In this document: positions 27,464 to 35,890 of the stretch, piece by piece
How positions within the stretch are numbered: the first letter of the stretch is position 1
Layout of the letters: every line of letters starts with the position of its first letter
DNA from: Gloeocapsa sp. DLM2.Bin57
GTDB taxonomy: Bacteria > Cyanobacteriota > Cyanobacteriia > Cyanobacteriales > Gloeocapsaceae
Reading direction: 5' to 3'
Length of the DNA stretch: 47,414 nucleotides
Assembly (NCBI GenBank): GCA_007693955.1
Contig: RECR01000072.1
Span: 1 to 47,414, forward strand
Notes under the pieces: generated by a model
Databases searched by the model: none
Told to the model about the DNA's origin: nothing
Seen by the model: the letters and a program-made list of their open reading frames with translations, nothing else
Program-made: the position numbers and the translations under genes

Positions 27464-28501
27464 TTAGTCTTCAGCGAAAATATAACGGTGTAACTCTTGG
27501 GGATTGGGTTCGGGACTTTCTTGAGCAAATTTAACCGCGTCTTCGATTTGAGCTTTAATTTCGTCGTCTATAGCTTTTAACTCTTCAGTTGTGCTTAAAT
27601 TTTGCTCTAGGAGATAGTTAGTAAATCTGGTAATAGGGTCTTTTTGAGCCCAGAATTCTTTTTCATCAGGCGATCGCAATTCATCGGGATCAGCTAGAGA
27701 ATGACCACGAAAACGATAGGTTAAGGCTTCAATTAAAGTTGGACCTTCTCCCGCGCGTGCTCTAGCTACCGCTTCTTGAGCTACTGTATGCACTGCTAAT
27801 ACGTCCATACCATCTACTTCTACACCTACCATGTCAAAGACACTGGCTTTTTTATAGATTTCTGGTTGAGAGGTAGCGCGATCGTGAGCCATCCCAATCG
27901 CCCATTTATTGTTTTCTACTACGTAAATCATTGGTAATTTCCAAAGTGCTGCCATATTTAAACACTCAAAGAATTGACCATTATTACTCGCACCATCCCC
28001 AAAGAAACAAACACTCACTTGATCCCCTTCTGGATCTCCTAATACTTCTCTACGGTATTTACTTTGAAAAGCCGCACCTGTGGCTACTGGTATTCCTTCA
28101 GCTACAAACGCATAACCTCCTAGCAGGTGGTGTTCTGCTGAGAACATGTGCATTGAACCGCCACGACCTTTACTACATCCCGTTTCTTTCCCGAATAATT
28201 CCGCCATTACTTGTCTTGGTGGTACACCTGCGCTGAGAGCGTGTACGTGGTCACGATAAGTACTACATACATAATCATGATCCTGCCGTAAGGCTTTAAT
28301 TACTCCTGTAGATACGGCTTCTTGTCCATTATACAAATGCACGAACCCAAACATTTTGCCCCGATAATACATTTCCGCGCATTTATCTTCAAAAACACGA
28401 CCAAGCACCATATCTTTATATAAGATCATCGCTTCTTCGCGAGTAATGGTTACTGAATTAGGGTCAAAGGGGGGTATAGTTCGTTCTGAGATGATTGTCA
28501 T
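27464..28501 (-). CDS. pdhA: Pyruvate dehydrogenase E1 component alpha subunit
   Basis: A 345-aa thiamine-diphosphate E1 alpha subunit of the pyruvate dehydrogenase complex, feeding acetyl-CoA production. The ThDP motif [22 protein letters not shown]...VENN is near residues 165-195. [14 protein letters not shown] near residue 80 and the phosphorylation-loop-like [14 protein letters not shown] near residue 265 fit E1 alpha. The length matches cyanobacterial PdhA. The E1 beta gene is not in the window, as is common in cyanobacteria, where pdh genes are scattered. The divergent partner is the ftn2-like gene. Confidence 0.96.
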   Translation of the reverse strand: MTIISERTIPPFDPNSVTITREEAMILYKDMVLGRVFEDKCAEMYYRGKMFGFVHLYNGQEAVSTGVIKALRQDHDYVCSTYRDHVHALSAGVPPRQVMAELFGKETGCSKGRGGSMHMFSAEHHLLGGYAFVAEGIPVATGAAFQSKYRREVLGDPEGDQVSVCFFGDGASNNGQFFECLNMAALWKLPMIYVVENNKWAIGMAHDRATSQPEIYKKASVFDMVGVEVDGMDVLAVHTVAQEAVARARAGEGPTLIEALTYRFRGHSLADPDELRSPDEKEFWAQKDPITRFTNYLLEQNLSTTEELKAIDDEIKAQIEDAVKFAQESPEPNPQELHRYIFAED

Positions 28502-28580
28502 TATGATTAATTAATTGTTTTGCTTGTTAGAGATATGAGATAACATCATAATTGAAGATTATGTGCAAAGGAACTTAAAA

Positions 28581-30578
28581 GTGGTCAATATGCTTTCGTT
28601 AGAAGATTTTGCCTTAGAGAAGCACCCAATTAATATCCCTCTAGATTATTATCGCGTTTTAGGCGTACCTGTTCAAGCAACCACCGAACAAATAGCCCAA
28701 GCTTATCACGATCGCTCTGTACAATTACCTCGCGCTGAGTATAGTCATAAAGCGATTACAGCTCGTCAACAATTGATCAGAGAATCTTATCAAATTTTAT
28801 CTGAACCACAACAAAGACAAAATTATGATACAAAATTCCTCTCTTCTTCAACTCCTGAAATTACTATTGCTCCTACACAATTAGCAGGTGCTTTAGTTAT
28901 TTTACAAGAATTTGGGGAATACGAATTAGTAGTAAAACTTAGCCAAAATTATCAAGATTCTAATTTAACTCCCCAAGAAAATCAAGATATTCTCTTAAGT
29001 GTAGCTTTAGCTAATCTAGAATTAGGTAGAGAAAGATGGCAACAGGGTAAATACGAAAAAGCAGCATCTTTTCTCTTAGCAGGACAAAAAATTTTAGCAG
29101 AGCAACAAATCTGTTTAAAAATACAACAGGAAATTCAACAAGACCTTTGTAAACTTCGTCCCTATCGCATTATTGAATTATTGTCTTTAAATCTTAAACA
29201 TACTAAAGAGCGTCAAACTGGCTTAAATTTACTCCAAGAAATGCTGGATAAACGTCAAGGTATAGAGGGAAAAACTAATGATTATTCTGGTTTAAGTCTT
29301 GATGATTTTTTGCGATTTATTCAACAAATTCAAAGCTATTTAACCGTAACTGAACAACAAACTATTTTTGAACGAGAAGCTAAACGTCCTTCTCCTGTAG
29401 CCACCTATTTAGCATTTTATGCTCTGTTAGCTAGGGGTTTTGCACACAAACAACCTGAGTTAATTTTTAGAGCTAAAACTTTATTAAAACCCTTGCTCAA
29501 ACATCAAGACATTTATCTAGAAGAAGGAGTATGTAATTTATTATTAGGACAAACAGAAGCAGCTTTACAGTCTCTAGACAAAAGTCAAGAATCAGCAACT
29601 CTTGATTTTATTAAACAACAATCAGCAAATTCTCCTGATTTACTCCCAGGATTATGTCTATATAGTGAAAGATGGTTACAGTCAGAAGTTTTTCCCCATT
29701 TTCGAGACTTAACCGATTGCTCTACTTCTCTAGAAGACTATTTTAATGATTTAGATGTGCAAAATTATTTAAATAGTTTACCCCAAGAATTAAACCAACA
29801 ACCAGAAATAATTAAGGAAACACCCATAATAACTCCTGTTAGTGAACAATTATTTAATGCTAGTTCTCTACAAACTCTGCAACCACCAGTTAAAGAGTCT
29901 AAAACGACTGCCAATTTAACTATGGAAGAAGCAGTTAGAGAAACTAATGCTAGACAAACAAACAAGCAGAGCCAAATTTTGCAGAATAGTAATCTCTGGA
30001 AAATAGTTTTAGCTAGTCTATTAGGGATAGGATTTTTAACAATAATTGCTAGTCTGTGGAAAAAAACAACTACACCAGATTCACAATTAATATTAAGTTT
30101 AAATCAACCTATGATAGTTATACCCGAAACCAATCAAATTGAGATACCAACTCCTGTTGTTACTGAAAATATCTTACCTGAAATATTAAATAATGATCAA
30201 GCTAGTATAATAGTAGCTAAATGGTTAGAAGCAAAATCGAGAGCTTTTGGGATTAATCATGAAATTAATGCTCTCAATGAGATTTTAGTTGATCCTTTAC
30301 TAAGTAAAAGAGTAGAAATAGCTAATCTAGTTAAGAGTCAAAATAGCTACCGAGAATATGAGCATGATTTTGAGATTGAATCGGTAATTATGGATGAAAA
30401 TAACCCAGAAAAAGCGATAATAATAGCCCAAGTCAGAGAAGTTGGTAAATACTATCAAAATGAGCGTTTTCTTGCCGATAAATCCTATGATTCAACCTTA
30501 AGAGTACGTTATGATTTGAATAAAGTTGATCAACGATGGTTGATTAGCAATATCCAAGATCTTCGCTCTTCCCAGTAA
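28581..30578 (+). CDS. ftn2: Cell division protein Ftn2/ZipN (ARC6-like)
   Basis: About 665 aa. The N-terminal 75 residues are a J-like domain (IPLDYYRVLGVPVQATTEQIAQAYHDRS) without the HPD motif. Residues 100-420 are a helical TPR-like region. One membrane helix (IVLASLLGIGFLTIIASLW) lies near residue 475, followed by the C-terminal DUF4101/IMS domain (residues 540-665, ending RWLISNIQDLRSS). This is the layout of cyanobacterial Ftn2/ZipN, the FtsZ-tethering protein homologous to plastid ARC6. I chose GTG at 28581 because AAAGGAA lies 9 bases upstream; ATG at 28590 is possible. Confidence 0.92.
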   Translation: MVNMLSLEDFALEKHPINIPLDYYRVLGVPVQATTEQIAQAYHDRSVQLPRAEYSHKAITARQQLIRESYQILSEPQQRQNYDTKFLSSSTPEITIAPTQLAGALVILQEFGEYELVVKLSQNYQDSNLTPQENQDILLSVALANLELGRERWQQGKYEKAASFLLAGQKILAEQQICLKIQQEIQQDLCKLRPYRIIELLSLNLKHTKERQTGLNLLQEMLDKRQGIEGKTNDYSGLSLDDFLRFIQQIQSYLTVTEQQTIFEREAKRPSPVATYLAFYALLARGFAHKQPELIFRAKTLLKPLLKHQDIYLEEGVCNLLLGQTEAALQSLDKSQESATLDFIKQQSANSPDLLPGLCLYSERWLQSEVFPHFRDLTDCSTSLEDYFNDLDVQNYLNSLPQELNQQPEIIKETPIITPVSEQLFNASSLQTLQPPVKESKTTANLTMEEAVRETNARQTNKQSQILQNSNLWKIVLASLLGIGFLTIIASLWKKTTTPDSQLILSLNQPMIVIPETNQIEIPTPVVTENILPEILNNDQASIIVAKWLEAKSRAFGINHEINALNEILVDPLLSKRVEIANLVKSQNSYREYEHDFEIESVIMDENNPEKAIIIAQVREVGKYYQNERFLADKSYDSTLRVRYDLNKVDQRWLISNIQDLRSSQ

Positions 30579-30596
30579 GATAAACTAATTGTGACC

Positions 30597-31505
30597 ATGA
30601 CTAGTCAGTCTGAAAAAATCCCTGTATCTGTCTTGATTCCTGCTAAAAACGAAGAATTAAACTTACCTAGTTGTTTAGAAAGCGTCAATAAAGCAGCTGA
30701 AGTTTTTGTGGTTGATTCTCAAAGCGACGATCGCACTCTTGAAATTGCCACAAGTTATGGAGCACAAGTAGTGCAATTTTATTTTAAGGGAGGTTGGCCC
30801 AAAAAGAAAAATTGGGCATTAGATAATCTCCCTTTTAACTATGAGTGGGTTTTAATCGTTGACTGTGACGAAAGAATCACTCCAGAATTGTGGTCAGAAA
30901 TTGCTACAGTGATTCAACATACGGAGTACAACGGTTATTATCTCAATCGTAGGGTTTATTTTCTCGGTAAATGGATTCGTTATGGTGGGAAATATCCCGA
31001 CTGGAATTTACGGTTATTTCGACACGAAAAAGGTCGTTACGAAAATTTACATACAGAAGATGTACCCAATACAGGAGATAACGAAGTTCATGAGCATATC
31101 CTGTTAACAGGAAAAGCAGGCTATCTGCAAAATGATATGTTGCACATAGATTTTAGAGATATCTATCAATGGTTAGAGCGTCATAACCGTTATTCCAACT
31201 GGGAAGCGAGAGTTTATTATAATTTGCTTCAGGGGGGAAAACAAGAAAACACCATCAAGGCTAATTTTCTAGGTAATCCTATACAAAGAAAACGTTTTCT
31301 CAAAAAAATTTGGATTTATTTACCCTTTAAACCCCTATTGCGATTTATTTGGTTTTACTGGATTCGTTTAGGTTTTCTCGATGGTAAAGCGGGTTATATT
31401 TACGCTCGTTTACTAAGTCAATATGAATATCAAATTCAAGTAAAACTCTATGAGCTACGCAAGTTTGGCGGTAAACTCAATTTACCAGACGAATCGAGAG
31501 CATGA
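30597..31505 (+). CDS. Family 2 glycosyltransferase (WaaE-like)
   Basis: A 302-aa glycosyltransferase. It opens VSVLIPAKNEELNLPSCLES, has FVVDSQSDDRTLEIA near residue 40, KNWALDNLPFNYEWVLIVDCDERI near residue 75-95 (DCD motif), and the WNLRLFRHEKGRYE segment near 140. This is the WaaE/KdtX-like layout of short GT2 enzymes in LPS or exopolysaccharide synthesis. A GTG 6 bases upstream is an alternative start. The acetyltransferase gene downstream overlaps its stop in an ATGA junction, so the two work in one surface-glycan pathway. Confidence 0.88.
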   Translation: MTSQSEKIPVSVLIPAKNEELNLPSCLESVNKAAEVFVVDSQSDDRTLEIATSYGAQVVQFYFKGGWPKKKNWALDNLPFNYEWVLIVDCDERITPELWSEIATVIQHTEYNGYYLNRRVYFLGKWIRYGGKYPDWNLRLFRHEKGRYENLHTEDVPNTGDNEVHEHILLTGKAGYLQNDMLHIDFRDIYQWLERHNRYSNWEARVYYNLLQGGKQENTIKANFLGNPIQRKRFLKKIWIYLPFKPLLRFIWFYWIRLGFLDGKAGYIYARLLSQYEYQIQVKLYELRKFGGKLNLPDESRA

Positions 31506-32080
31506 AAACAGTAGATTTACGTAAATATGACCAATCGGGATTCGACAGAGGACGTCCAACTTGGTTTATTTTACTCTGGTGGTTAGTACAAAGTATTGGT
31601 TTTCCTTTGAGCTTACACAATTTTAACTGGTTTCGATGTGCACTGTTGCGTCTATTTGGCGCTAAAATTGGTGAACAAGTTATTATTCGTCCTACAGCTA
31701 GATTTACTTATCCTTGGAAAGTAACCATTGGTGATTATAGTTGGATTGGCGATAATGTCACCTTTTATAGTCTAGATAATATTGAGATTGGTTCTCATAC
31801 GGTAATTTCCCAAAAATCTTATCTCTGTACTGGTAGTCATGATCTAGAAGATATACACTTTGGGTTGATTACTGCACCAATTATTGTTGGTAGTGGTGTT
31901 TGGATAGCTACAGACTGTTTTATAGCTCCTGGAGTAATCATTGGTAATAATACAGTGGTAGGAGCGCGTAGCAGTGTTTTTAATGATTTATCTGAAAATT
32001 TAGTCGCTTGGGGGAATCCCTGTCGTCCTCAATATCCGAGAAAGTTGACAAAAAATAAGCTCAACTCTCCAATTTTGTAA
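31502..32080 (+). CDS. WcaF-like putative colanic-acid-type acetyltransferase
   Basis: A 192-aa left-handed beta-helix acetyltransferase. It begins with a short amphipathic segment (STWF-type WFILLWWLVQSIGFPLSLH) typical of the WcaF-like putative colanic acid acetyltransferase group. Hexapeptide repeats follow (IGDYSWIGDNVTFYSLDNIEIGSHTVIS, then PIIVGSGVWIATDCFIAPGVIIGNNTVVGA). The likely catalytic histidine is in GSHDLED near residue 113. It overlaps the glycosyltransferase by 4 bases and probably O-acetylates the same surface glycan. The gene is followed by the riboswitch leader. Confidence 0.85.
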   Translation: MKTVDLRKYDQSGFDRGRPTWFILLWWLVQSIGFPLSLHNFNWFRCALLRLFGAKIGEQVIIRPTARFTYPWKVTIGDYSWIGDNVTFYSLDNIEIGSHTVISQKSYLCTGSHDLEDIHFGLITAPIIVGSGVWIATDCFIAPGVIIGNNTVVGARSSVFNDLSENLVAWGNPCRPQYPRKLTKNKLNSPIL

Positions 32081-32111
32081 GTTATAATTATATTAATAAC
32101 AGTAAAATAAA

Positions 32112-32172
32112 AACGTTCATCTCTAGATTAGAGACGGAAGTAAGGAGATAGCTCTCCCGAAGGAACGCGCCT
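32112..32172 (+). promoter_or_regulatory. Glutamine-II type riboswitch (Downstream-peptide RNA / glnA motif)
   Basis: The RNA reads CGTTCAT...ACGGAAGTAAGG...CCGAAGGAACGCGCC, which matches the conserved blocks of the Downstream-peptide/glnA RNA family, glutamine-binding riboswitches of cyanobacteria. Three helices are visible: P1 CGTTC (32114-32118) with GAACG (32163-32167), P2 TCTCTA with TAGAGA (32120-32134), and P3 GGAGA with TCTCC (32144-32157). A -10-like TATAAT lies at 32083-32088. It sits 40 bases before a 59-codon gene, the typical context. One extra A is present in the GGAAGTA(A)GG block compared with the consensus I remember. Confidence 0.85.
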
Positions 32173-32211
32173 CATTCAGTTTACTCTTAAATTTGAGGCA
32201 AAGGTTCTTCA

Positions 32212-32391
32212 ATGATTAAACAAACACCAGAAAATCAACTTAACTCTGTCCAGCTACCCACCACCAACGTAATTAGTATTTACACTTATAAACGCGCTCT
32301 TGACCCTGTCGATGCTCAATTTGATTTTTCCTTATGGGCACAGGTGGTACGGGAGCGAATGTTAGCTGTCATTGAAAAAAAAGTTAGGTAA
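32212..32391 (+). CDS. 59-aa protein downstream of glutamine riboswitch
   Basis: A small gene with ATG at 32212 and stop at 32389-32391. The protein has a polar N-terminus (KQTPENQLNSVQLPTT), a central ISIYTYKRALDPVDAQFDFS segment, and a final amphipathic helix (LWAQVVRERMLAVIEKKVR). No cysteine, signal peptide or membrane helix. It does not resemble the glutamine synthetase inactivating factors IF7/IF17 that I know. AAAGG lies 7 bases upstream of the ATG. The glutamine aptamer before it and a terminator after it make it a monocistronic unit whose level should follow glutamine. Function unknown; a regulator of nitrogen assimilation or carbon/nitrogen balance is inferred. Confidence 0.78.
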   Translation: MIKQTPENQLNSVQLPTTNVISIYTYKRALDPVDAQFDFSLWAQVVRERMLAVIEKKVR

Positions 32392-32417
32392 GCTAGGTTT
32401 ATCATTATAGCAGATGA

Positions 32418-32450
32418 AGTCTCTCTTAGGTGGGAGGCTTTTCTTCTTTA
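32418..32450 (+). terminator. Terminator after the 59-aa gene
   Basis: AGTCTC pairs with GAGGCT (one G-T pair) around a 10-base loop, followed by TTTTCTTCTTT, 26 bases after the stop codon. Confidence 0.75.
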
Positions 32451-32535
32451 TATTTTCTTTATATTTATATAAAGTTAACCCTAATTTAACTAAAAATTTG
32501 TTAACCTATGACTAAATCAAGGTGAGGGGTAAATA

Positions 32536-32724
32536 ATGGTCTTTATACGTGAAATTGCCGAAGCGGCTATAGCTACAGGAAGTCTAACCCTGGCTAACGA
32601 ACAAAAACTAAGGCTAATGTTAAAGCAAAAATACGAGCAGGAAGATTTAGAAGCCTTCATGAGCTTACAACAAGCAGTCATCAGGGGTCAAGTTAAACAA
32701 CAATCTCGTTATATAGCTTCTTAA
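32536..32724 (+). CDS. Small conserved-looking cyanobacterial protein, 62 aa
   Basis: A 62-aa protein, all helical in appearance: FIREIAEAAIATGSLTLANE, then [21 protein letters not shown] and QQAVIRGQVKQQSR. I recall similar short proteins of unknown function in other cyanobacteria but cannot name a family. The start is supported by a strong GAGGGG eight bases upstream. The upstream gap has a GTTAAC...GTTAAC repeat pair (about 32473-32507). It is separated from the 59-aa gene by a terminator, so it has its own promoter. No function can be assigned. Confidence 0.75.
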   Translation: MVFIREIAEAAIATGSLTLANEQKLRLMLKQKYEQEDLEAFMSLQQAVIRGQVKQQSRYIAS

Positions 32725-32778
32725 ATCTTAGAACGCTAGCTTAATGCTTATTGGTTATTATCACAAAAAAATGTATCA

Positions 32779-33651
32779 ATGAGCACAATTATTTTAGAAT
32801 CAAAAGACTTCCAGCAAAAACTCAAAAACCAAATATCTCTAGCTCAACAAACAGGAGCATTACAGTCTATTCCCACCGCTTATGAAATAATATCTAATGG
32901 TGGGATAGATTTTGTCGTTAGAATTGTTAAGAATTTAAGACGTAAACAAGAAGCACAACAAAAAGAAGCGCTCAAACCCAACTTTAACCCTTTTCTACCC
33001 TACGAAACAGATTTATTTGTGACAGATATTTCTGATACTCACTTATGTCTATTGAATAAATATAATGTCATAGATGAGCACTTATTGATTGTTACTCGTG
33101 AGTTTGAAGAACAAGAAAAATTGCTCAATTTCGCTGATTTCCTAGGACTTTGGGCAATTTTAGCCCATTTTGACGGGTTAGCCTTTTACAACGCTGGCAA
33201 AATAGCAGGAGCTTCTGTTAAACACAAACATTTACAATTGATTCCTTTAGAATTAGCTCCAGGAGTTCCTGGGATTCCTATTGAAGGAGTTATGAATAAT
33301 GTCGAGTGGAAACAATCAATTGGAATAATTAAAGCTTTTCCCTTCAGTCATGTTTATACTAAATTGGAATATCAAGAATCCAAGACAATAGCAGAATTAG
33401 CTCAAATTAGTTTAAATAGCTATCAAAAATTATTAACCGCTTTGAATTTAACCGAGGGCGCACCCTATAATTTATTAATGCGAAGAGAATGGATGTTAAT
33501 AATTCCGCGCTCTCAACCTGGTTATCAAGAGATTGGTATCAATTCTTTAGGTTTTGCAGGTGCAATGTTAGTGCGTCATCAAGAGGAATTAGATTTTGTT
33601 AAGGAATATCAACCCTTAAATATTCTTCGAGCAGTTGCAATTACTAAATAG
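32779..33651 (+). CDS. apa: ATP adenylyltransferase (Ap4A phosphorylase)
   Basis: A 290-aa Ap4A phosphorylase (DUF4922 and ATP_transf domains), which splits Ap4A with phosphate into ADP and ATP. The HIT-like active site is KHKHLQLIPLEL near residue 148 (HxHxQ). NPFLPYE near residue 72 and NKYNVIDEHLLIVTREFEEQ near residue 95 are family features. The C-terminal domain has RREWMLIIPRS and SLGFAGAMLV. Length fits the family. urtE follows after 9 bases, so the two are probably co-transcribed, although no metabolic link is known. Confidence 0.93.
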   Translation: MSTIILESKDFQQKLKNQISLAQQTGALQSIPTAYEIISNGGIDFVVRIVKNLRRKQEAQQKEALKPNFNPFLPYETDLFVTDISDTHLCLLNKYNVIDEHLLIVTREFEEQEKLLNFADFLGLWAILAHFDGLAFYNAGKIAGASVKHKHLQLIPLELAPGVPGIPIEGVMNNVEWKQSIGIIKAFPFSHVYTKLEYQESKTIAELAQISLNSYQKLLTALNLTEGAPYNLLMRREWMLIIPRSQPGYQEIGINSLGFAGAMLVRHQEELDFVKEYQPLNILRAVAITK

Positions 33652-33660
33652 ATCAAAATA

Positions 33661-34362
33661 ATGCTACAGATTACTAATTTAAACGTTTACTATGGTGAGA
33701 GTCATATTCTGCGAGATGTAGATATGAATATACCTACAGGGGAAATGGTGTGTTTAATTGGGCGTAATGGGGTTGGTAAAACAACTCTGATGAAAACGAT
33801 TATGGGCTTACTCAAGCCTCGTACTGGTACAATTATTTACGACGATAAAGACTTATTGCGCTATTCTACAGATAAACGTGCACGCTTAGGTATTGGTTAT
33901 GTTCCCCAGGGAAGGGAAATTATACCCCGTTTAACGGTAAAAGAAAATTTACTGTTGGGTTTAGAGAGTCTAGGAGACAGAGGGAATGGTAAATCAGAAA
34001 TACCCGAAACGATTTACGAATTATTTCCCGTCTTAGAGACGATGTTATCTCGGATGGGAGGTGATTTAAGTGGAGGACAACAACAACAATTAGCGATCGC
34101 TCGTGCTTTAATGGGACAACCCCGTCTGTTATTATTAGATGAACCCACAGAAGGTATTCAACCCTCGATTATTTTAGAGATTGAAGCTGCAGTACGTAAA
34201 ATTATCCAAGCTACAGGTATTTCAGTATTATTGGTAGAACAACATTTACACTTTGTCCGTCAAGCTGATAGATATTATGCTATGCAAAAAGGAGGTATTG
34301 TTGCTTCTGGTTTAACCGAGGATTTAAGTAAAGAAATTATTCAAGAATTCTTAGCGGTATAA
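33661..34362 (+). CDS. urtE: Urea-type ABC transporter ATP-binding protein UrtE
   Basis: A 233-aa branched-chain-amino-acid/urea-type ABC ATPase, most like UrtE. Walker A is GRNGVGKTT near residue 38, the signature is LSGGQQQQLAIARALMG near residue 139, Walker B LLLLDEPTEGIQPS, and the switch histidine is in VEQHLHFV. LNVYYGESHILRDV and EIIPRLTVKENLLLGL are typical of UrtE. The other urt genes are absent from this window, so it must join a transporter encoded elsewhere. It overlaps the convergent cobA-hemD fusion by 22 bases. Confidence 0.85.
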   Translation: MLQITNLNVYYGESHILRDVDMNIPTGEMVCLIGRNGVGKTTLMKTIMGLLKPRTGTIIYDDKDLLRYSTDKRARLGIGYVPQGREIIPRLTVKENLLLGLESLGDRGNGKSEIPETIYELFPVLETMLSRMGGDLSGGQQQQLAIARALMGQPRLLLLDEPTEGIQPSIILEIEAAVRKIIQATGISVLLVEQHLHFVRQADRYYAMQKGGIVASGLTEDLSKEIIQEFLAV

Positions 34363-35855
34363 TCACAGATTGCTTGGGTTAAACCTGAAAGAGTATATTC
34401 TCGCGCTTCTATATCCACCCTTTGGAATAATTCTTGACAAGTTTGAGAAGTTTGTGGTCCTATAGAAGCAATAATCACCCCATCGAGACTAGACAAGGGA
34501 AGAGATGCTATTAATGTAGAGAAATTCTGTACGGTTTTAGAACTAGCAAAAGTAATGATATCTATTTCTCGGTTGAGTAAAGCAGTTTTGGTGATGTTAT
34601 CTAGATTTTGAGGACATTGAGACTGATAAGCTGCAACTTCAGTAACCATAGCACCTTGTTTAGTAAATTCTCGTACAAGTATTTCTCTCCCTCCTGTTTC
34701 TACTCTAGGAAAAAGAATCTGTAGATTAGATAATCTCTCAGGAAAATTGGCTACTAAAGAATCAGCGATAAAATTAGGGGGAATAAAATCGGGTTTGAGA
34801 TGATATTTAGTTAGACTACTAGCGGTTTTTTTGCCTACTACCGCTATTTTTAGTTTACTTAACCCGCGGATATCTCCTTTTAACTTAATTAAGCGTTGTA
34901 GAAAGTATTCAACCGCGTTAGCTGAGGTAAGAATTAGCCAATCAAAATCATCAAGAAAAGCGATCGCCCTATCTAAATCTTGCCAATCCGAGGGAGGGGT
35001 AATCTGTAGAGTTGGCATTTCTATGACCTTTGCTCCTTCATGTTGTAGCAATTGTGTAAATTCGCTCGCCTGTTCAGCAGCGCGGGTAACTAGGATAGTT
35101 TTACCCGTTAAAGGTAGAGATTGAGACATAAAACTATTTTGAATAACTTGACCAATAATTATTACTGCAGGTGAGAGAGACAAATTCTTGGTTTTTTCTA
35201 CTATATCAGCTAAAGTCCCTCGCCAAATCTTCTGTTTATTAGTACCACAAGATTGGATAATAGCGATAGGTTCACTAGGCGATCGCCCTTCTTCTTCTAG
35301 TTTATTTATAATTACTTCTAGATTATGAGTCCCCATTAAAATCACTATAGTATCTATCTTAGCTAAACCAGACCAATCTAAAGCTGTGGGTTGATGTCCA
35401 CTCACAACCACAAAATGACGACTCAAGAGAGGATCAGTCAAAGGGATACCCTCTAACAAAGGAGCAACTAAAGCAGAGGAAAGACCAGGAATAACTCGAT
35501 AAGCACAATTAGTTTGGTTTAAAGCCTCAATTTCAGCGCGAGAACGCCCAAAAATAAACGGATCACCACTTTTTAATCTGACTACTTGTTTACCCTGATG
35601 ACAATAAGCCACGAGTAACTGATTAATCTTAGTTTGAGGAGTACTTTTTTGTCCTCCCCGTTTACCCACATCTATTTTTAAACAGTCTTCGGGAACTATA
35701 TTTAACAAATCAGAGTCTATTAAAGCATCATAAATTAGTACTTCTGCTCGTTGTAATACTTCTTGAGCTTGGAGAGTCAGCAAATCTTGATTACCAGGTC
35801 CACCACCTACTAAATATACTTTCCCCTTGTTGTTATCTTTAGCAAAACGACTCAT
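34341..35855 (-). CDS. cobA-hemD: Fused uroporphyrinogen-III C-methyltransferase / uroporphyrinogen-III synthase
   Basis: A 504-aa fusion. Residues 5-240 are CobA-type SUMT (VYLVGGGPGNQDLLTLQAQEVL, VGKRGGQKS, VRLKSGDPFIFGRSRAEIEAL, YRVIPGLSSALVAPLLEGIPLT), making precorrin-2. Residues 250-500 are HemD (KTILVTRAAEQASEFTQLL, WLILTSANAVEYFL, LKIAVVGKKTA, ITFASSKTVQNF), which closes uroporphyrinogen III. Having both on one chain couples ring closure to methylation and directs tetrapyrrole flux towards siroheme and cobalamin. The CobI encoded at 19201-19920 uses its product. The 3' end overlaps urtE by 22 bases. Confidence 0.95.
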   Translation of the reverse strand: MSRFAKDNNKGKVYLVGGGPGNQDLLTLQAQEVLQRAEVLIYDALIDSDLLNIVPEDCLKIDVGKRGGQKSTPQTKINQLLVAYCHQGKQVVRLKSGDPFIFGRSRAEIEALNQTNCAYRVIPGLSSALVAPLLEGIPLTDPLLSRHFVVVSGHQPTALDWSGLAKIDTIVILMGTHNLEVIINKLEEEGRSPSEPIAIIQSCGTNKQKIWRGTLADIVEKTKNLSLSPAVIIIGQVIQNSFMSQSLPLTGKTILVTRAAEQASEFTQLLQHEGAKVIEMPTLQITPPSDWQDLDRAIAFLDDFDWLILTSANAVEYFLQRLIKLKGDIRGLSKLKIAVVGKKTASSLTKYHLKPDFIPPNFIADSLVANFPERLSNLQILFPRVETGGREILVREFTKQGAMVTEVAAYQSQCPQNLDNITKTALLNREIDIITFASSKTVQNFSTLIASLPLSSLDGVIIASIGPQTSQTCQELFQRVDIEAREYTLSGLTQAICDYTAKNS

Positions 35856-35890
35856 AATGGAAATTAGAGGTACTTAAAAAGTCAGAGACT

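Noticed and set aside
27931-28236. 101-aa plus-strand frame opposite pdhA
   Set aside because: Shadow of the strongly conserved pdhA coding sequence.
32075-32100. NtcA site (GTA-N8-TAC) before the riboswitch
   Set aside because: Only one half matches (GTA-N8-TTA), so it is not supported.
34831-35124. 97-aa plus-strand frame opposite cobA-hemD
   Set aside because: Antisense shadow without independent support.
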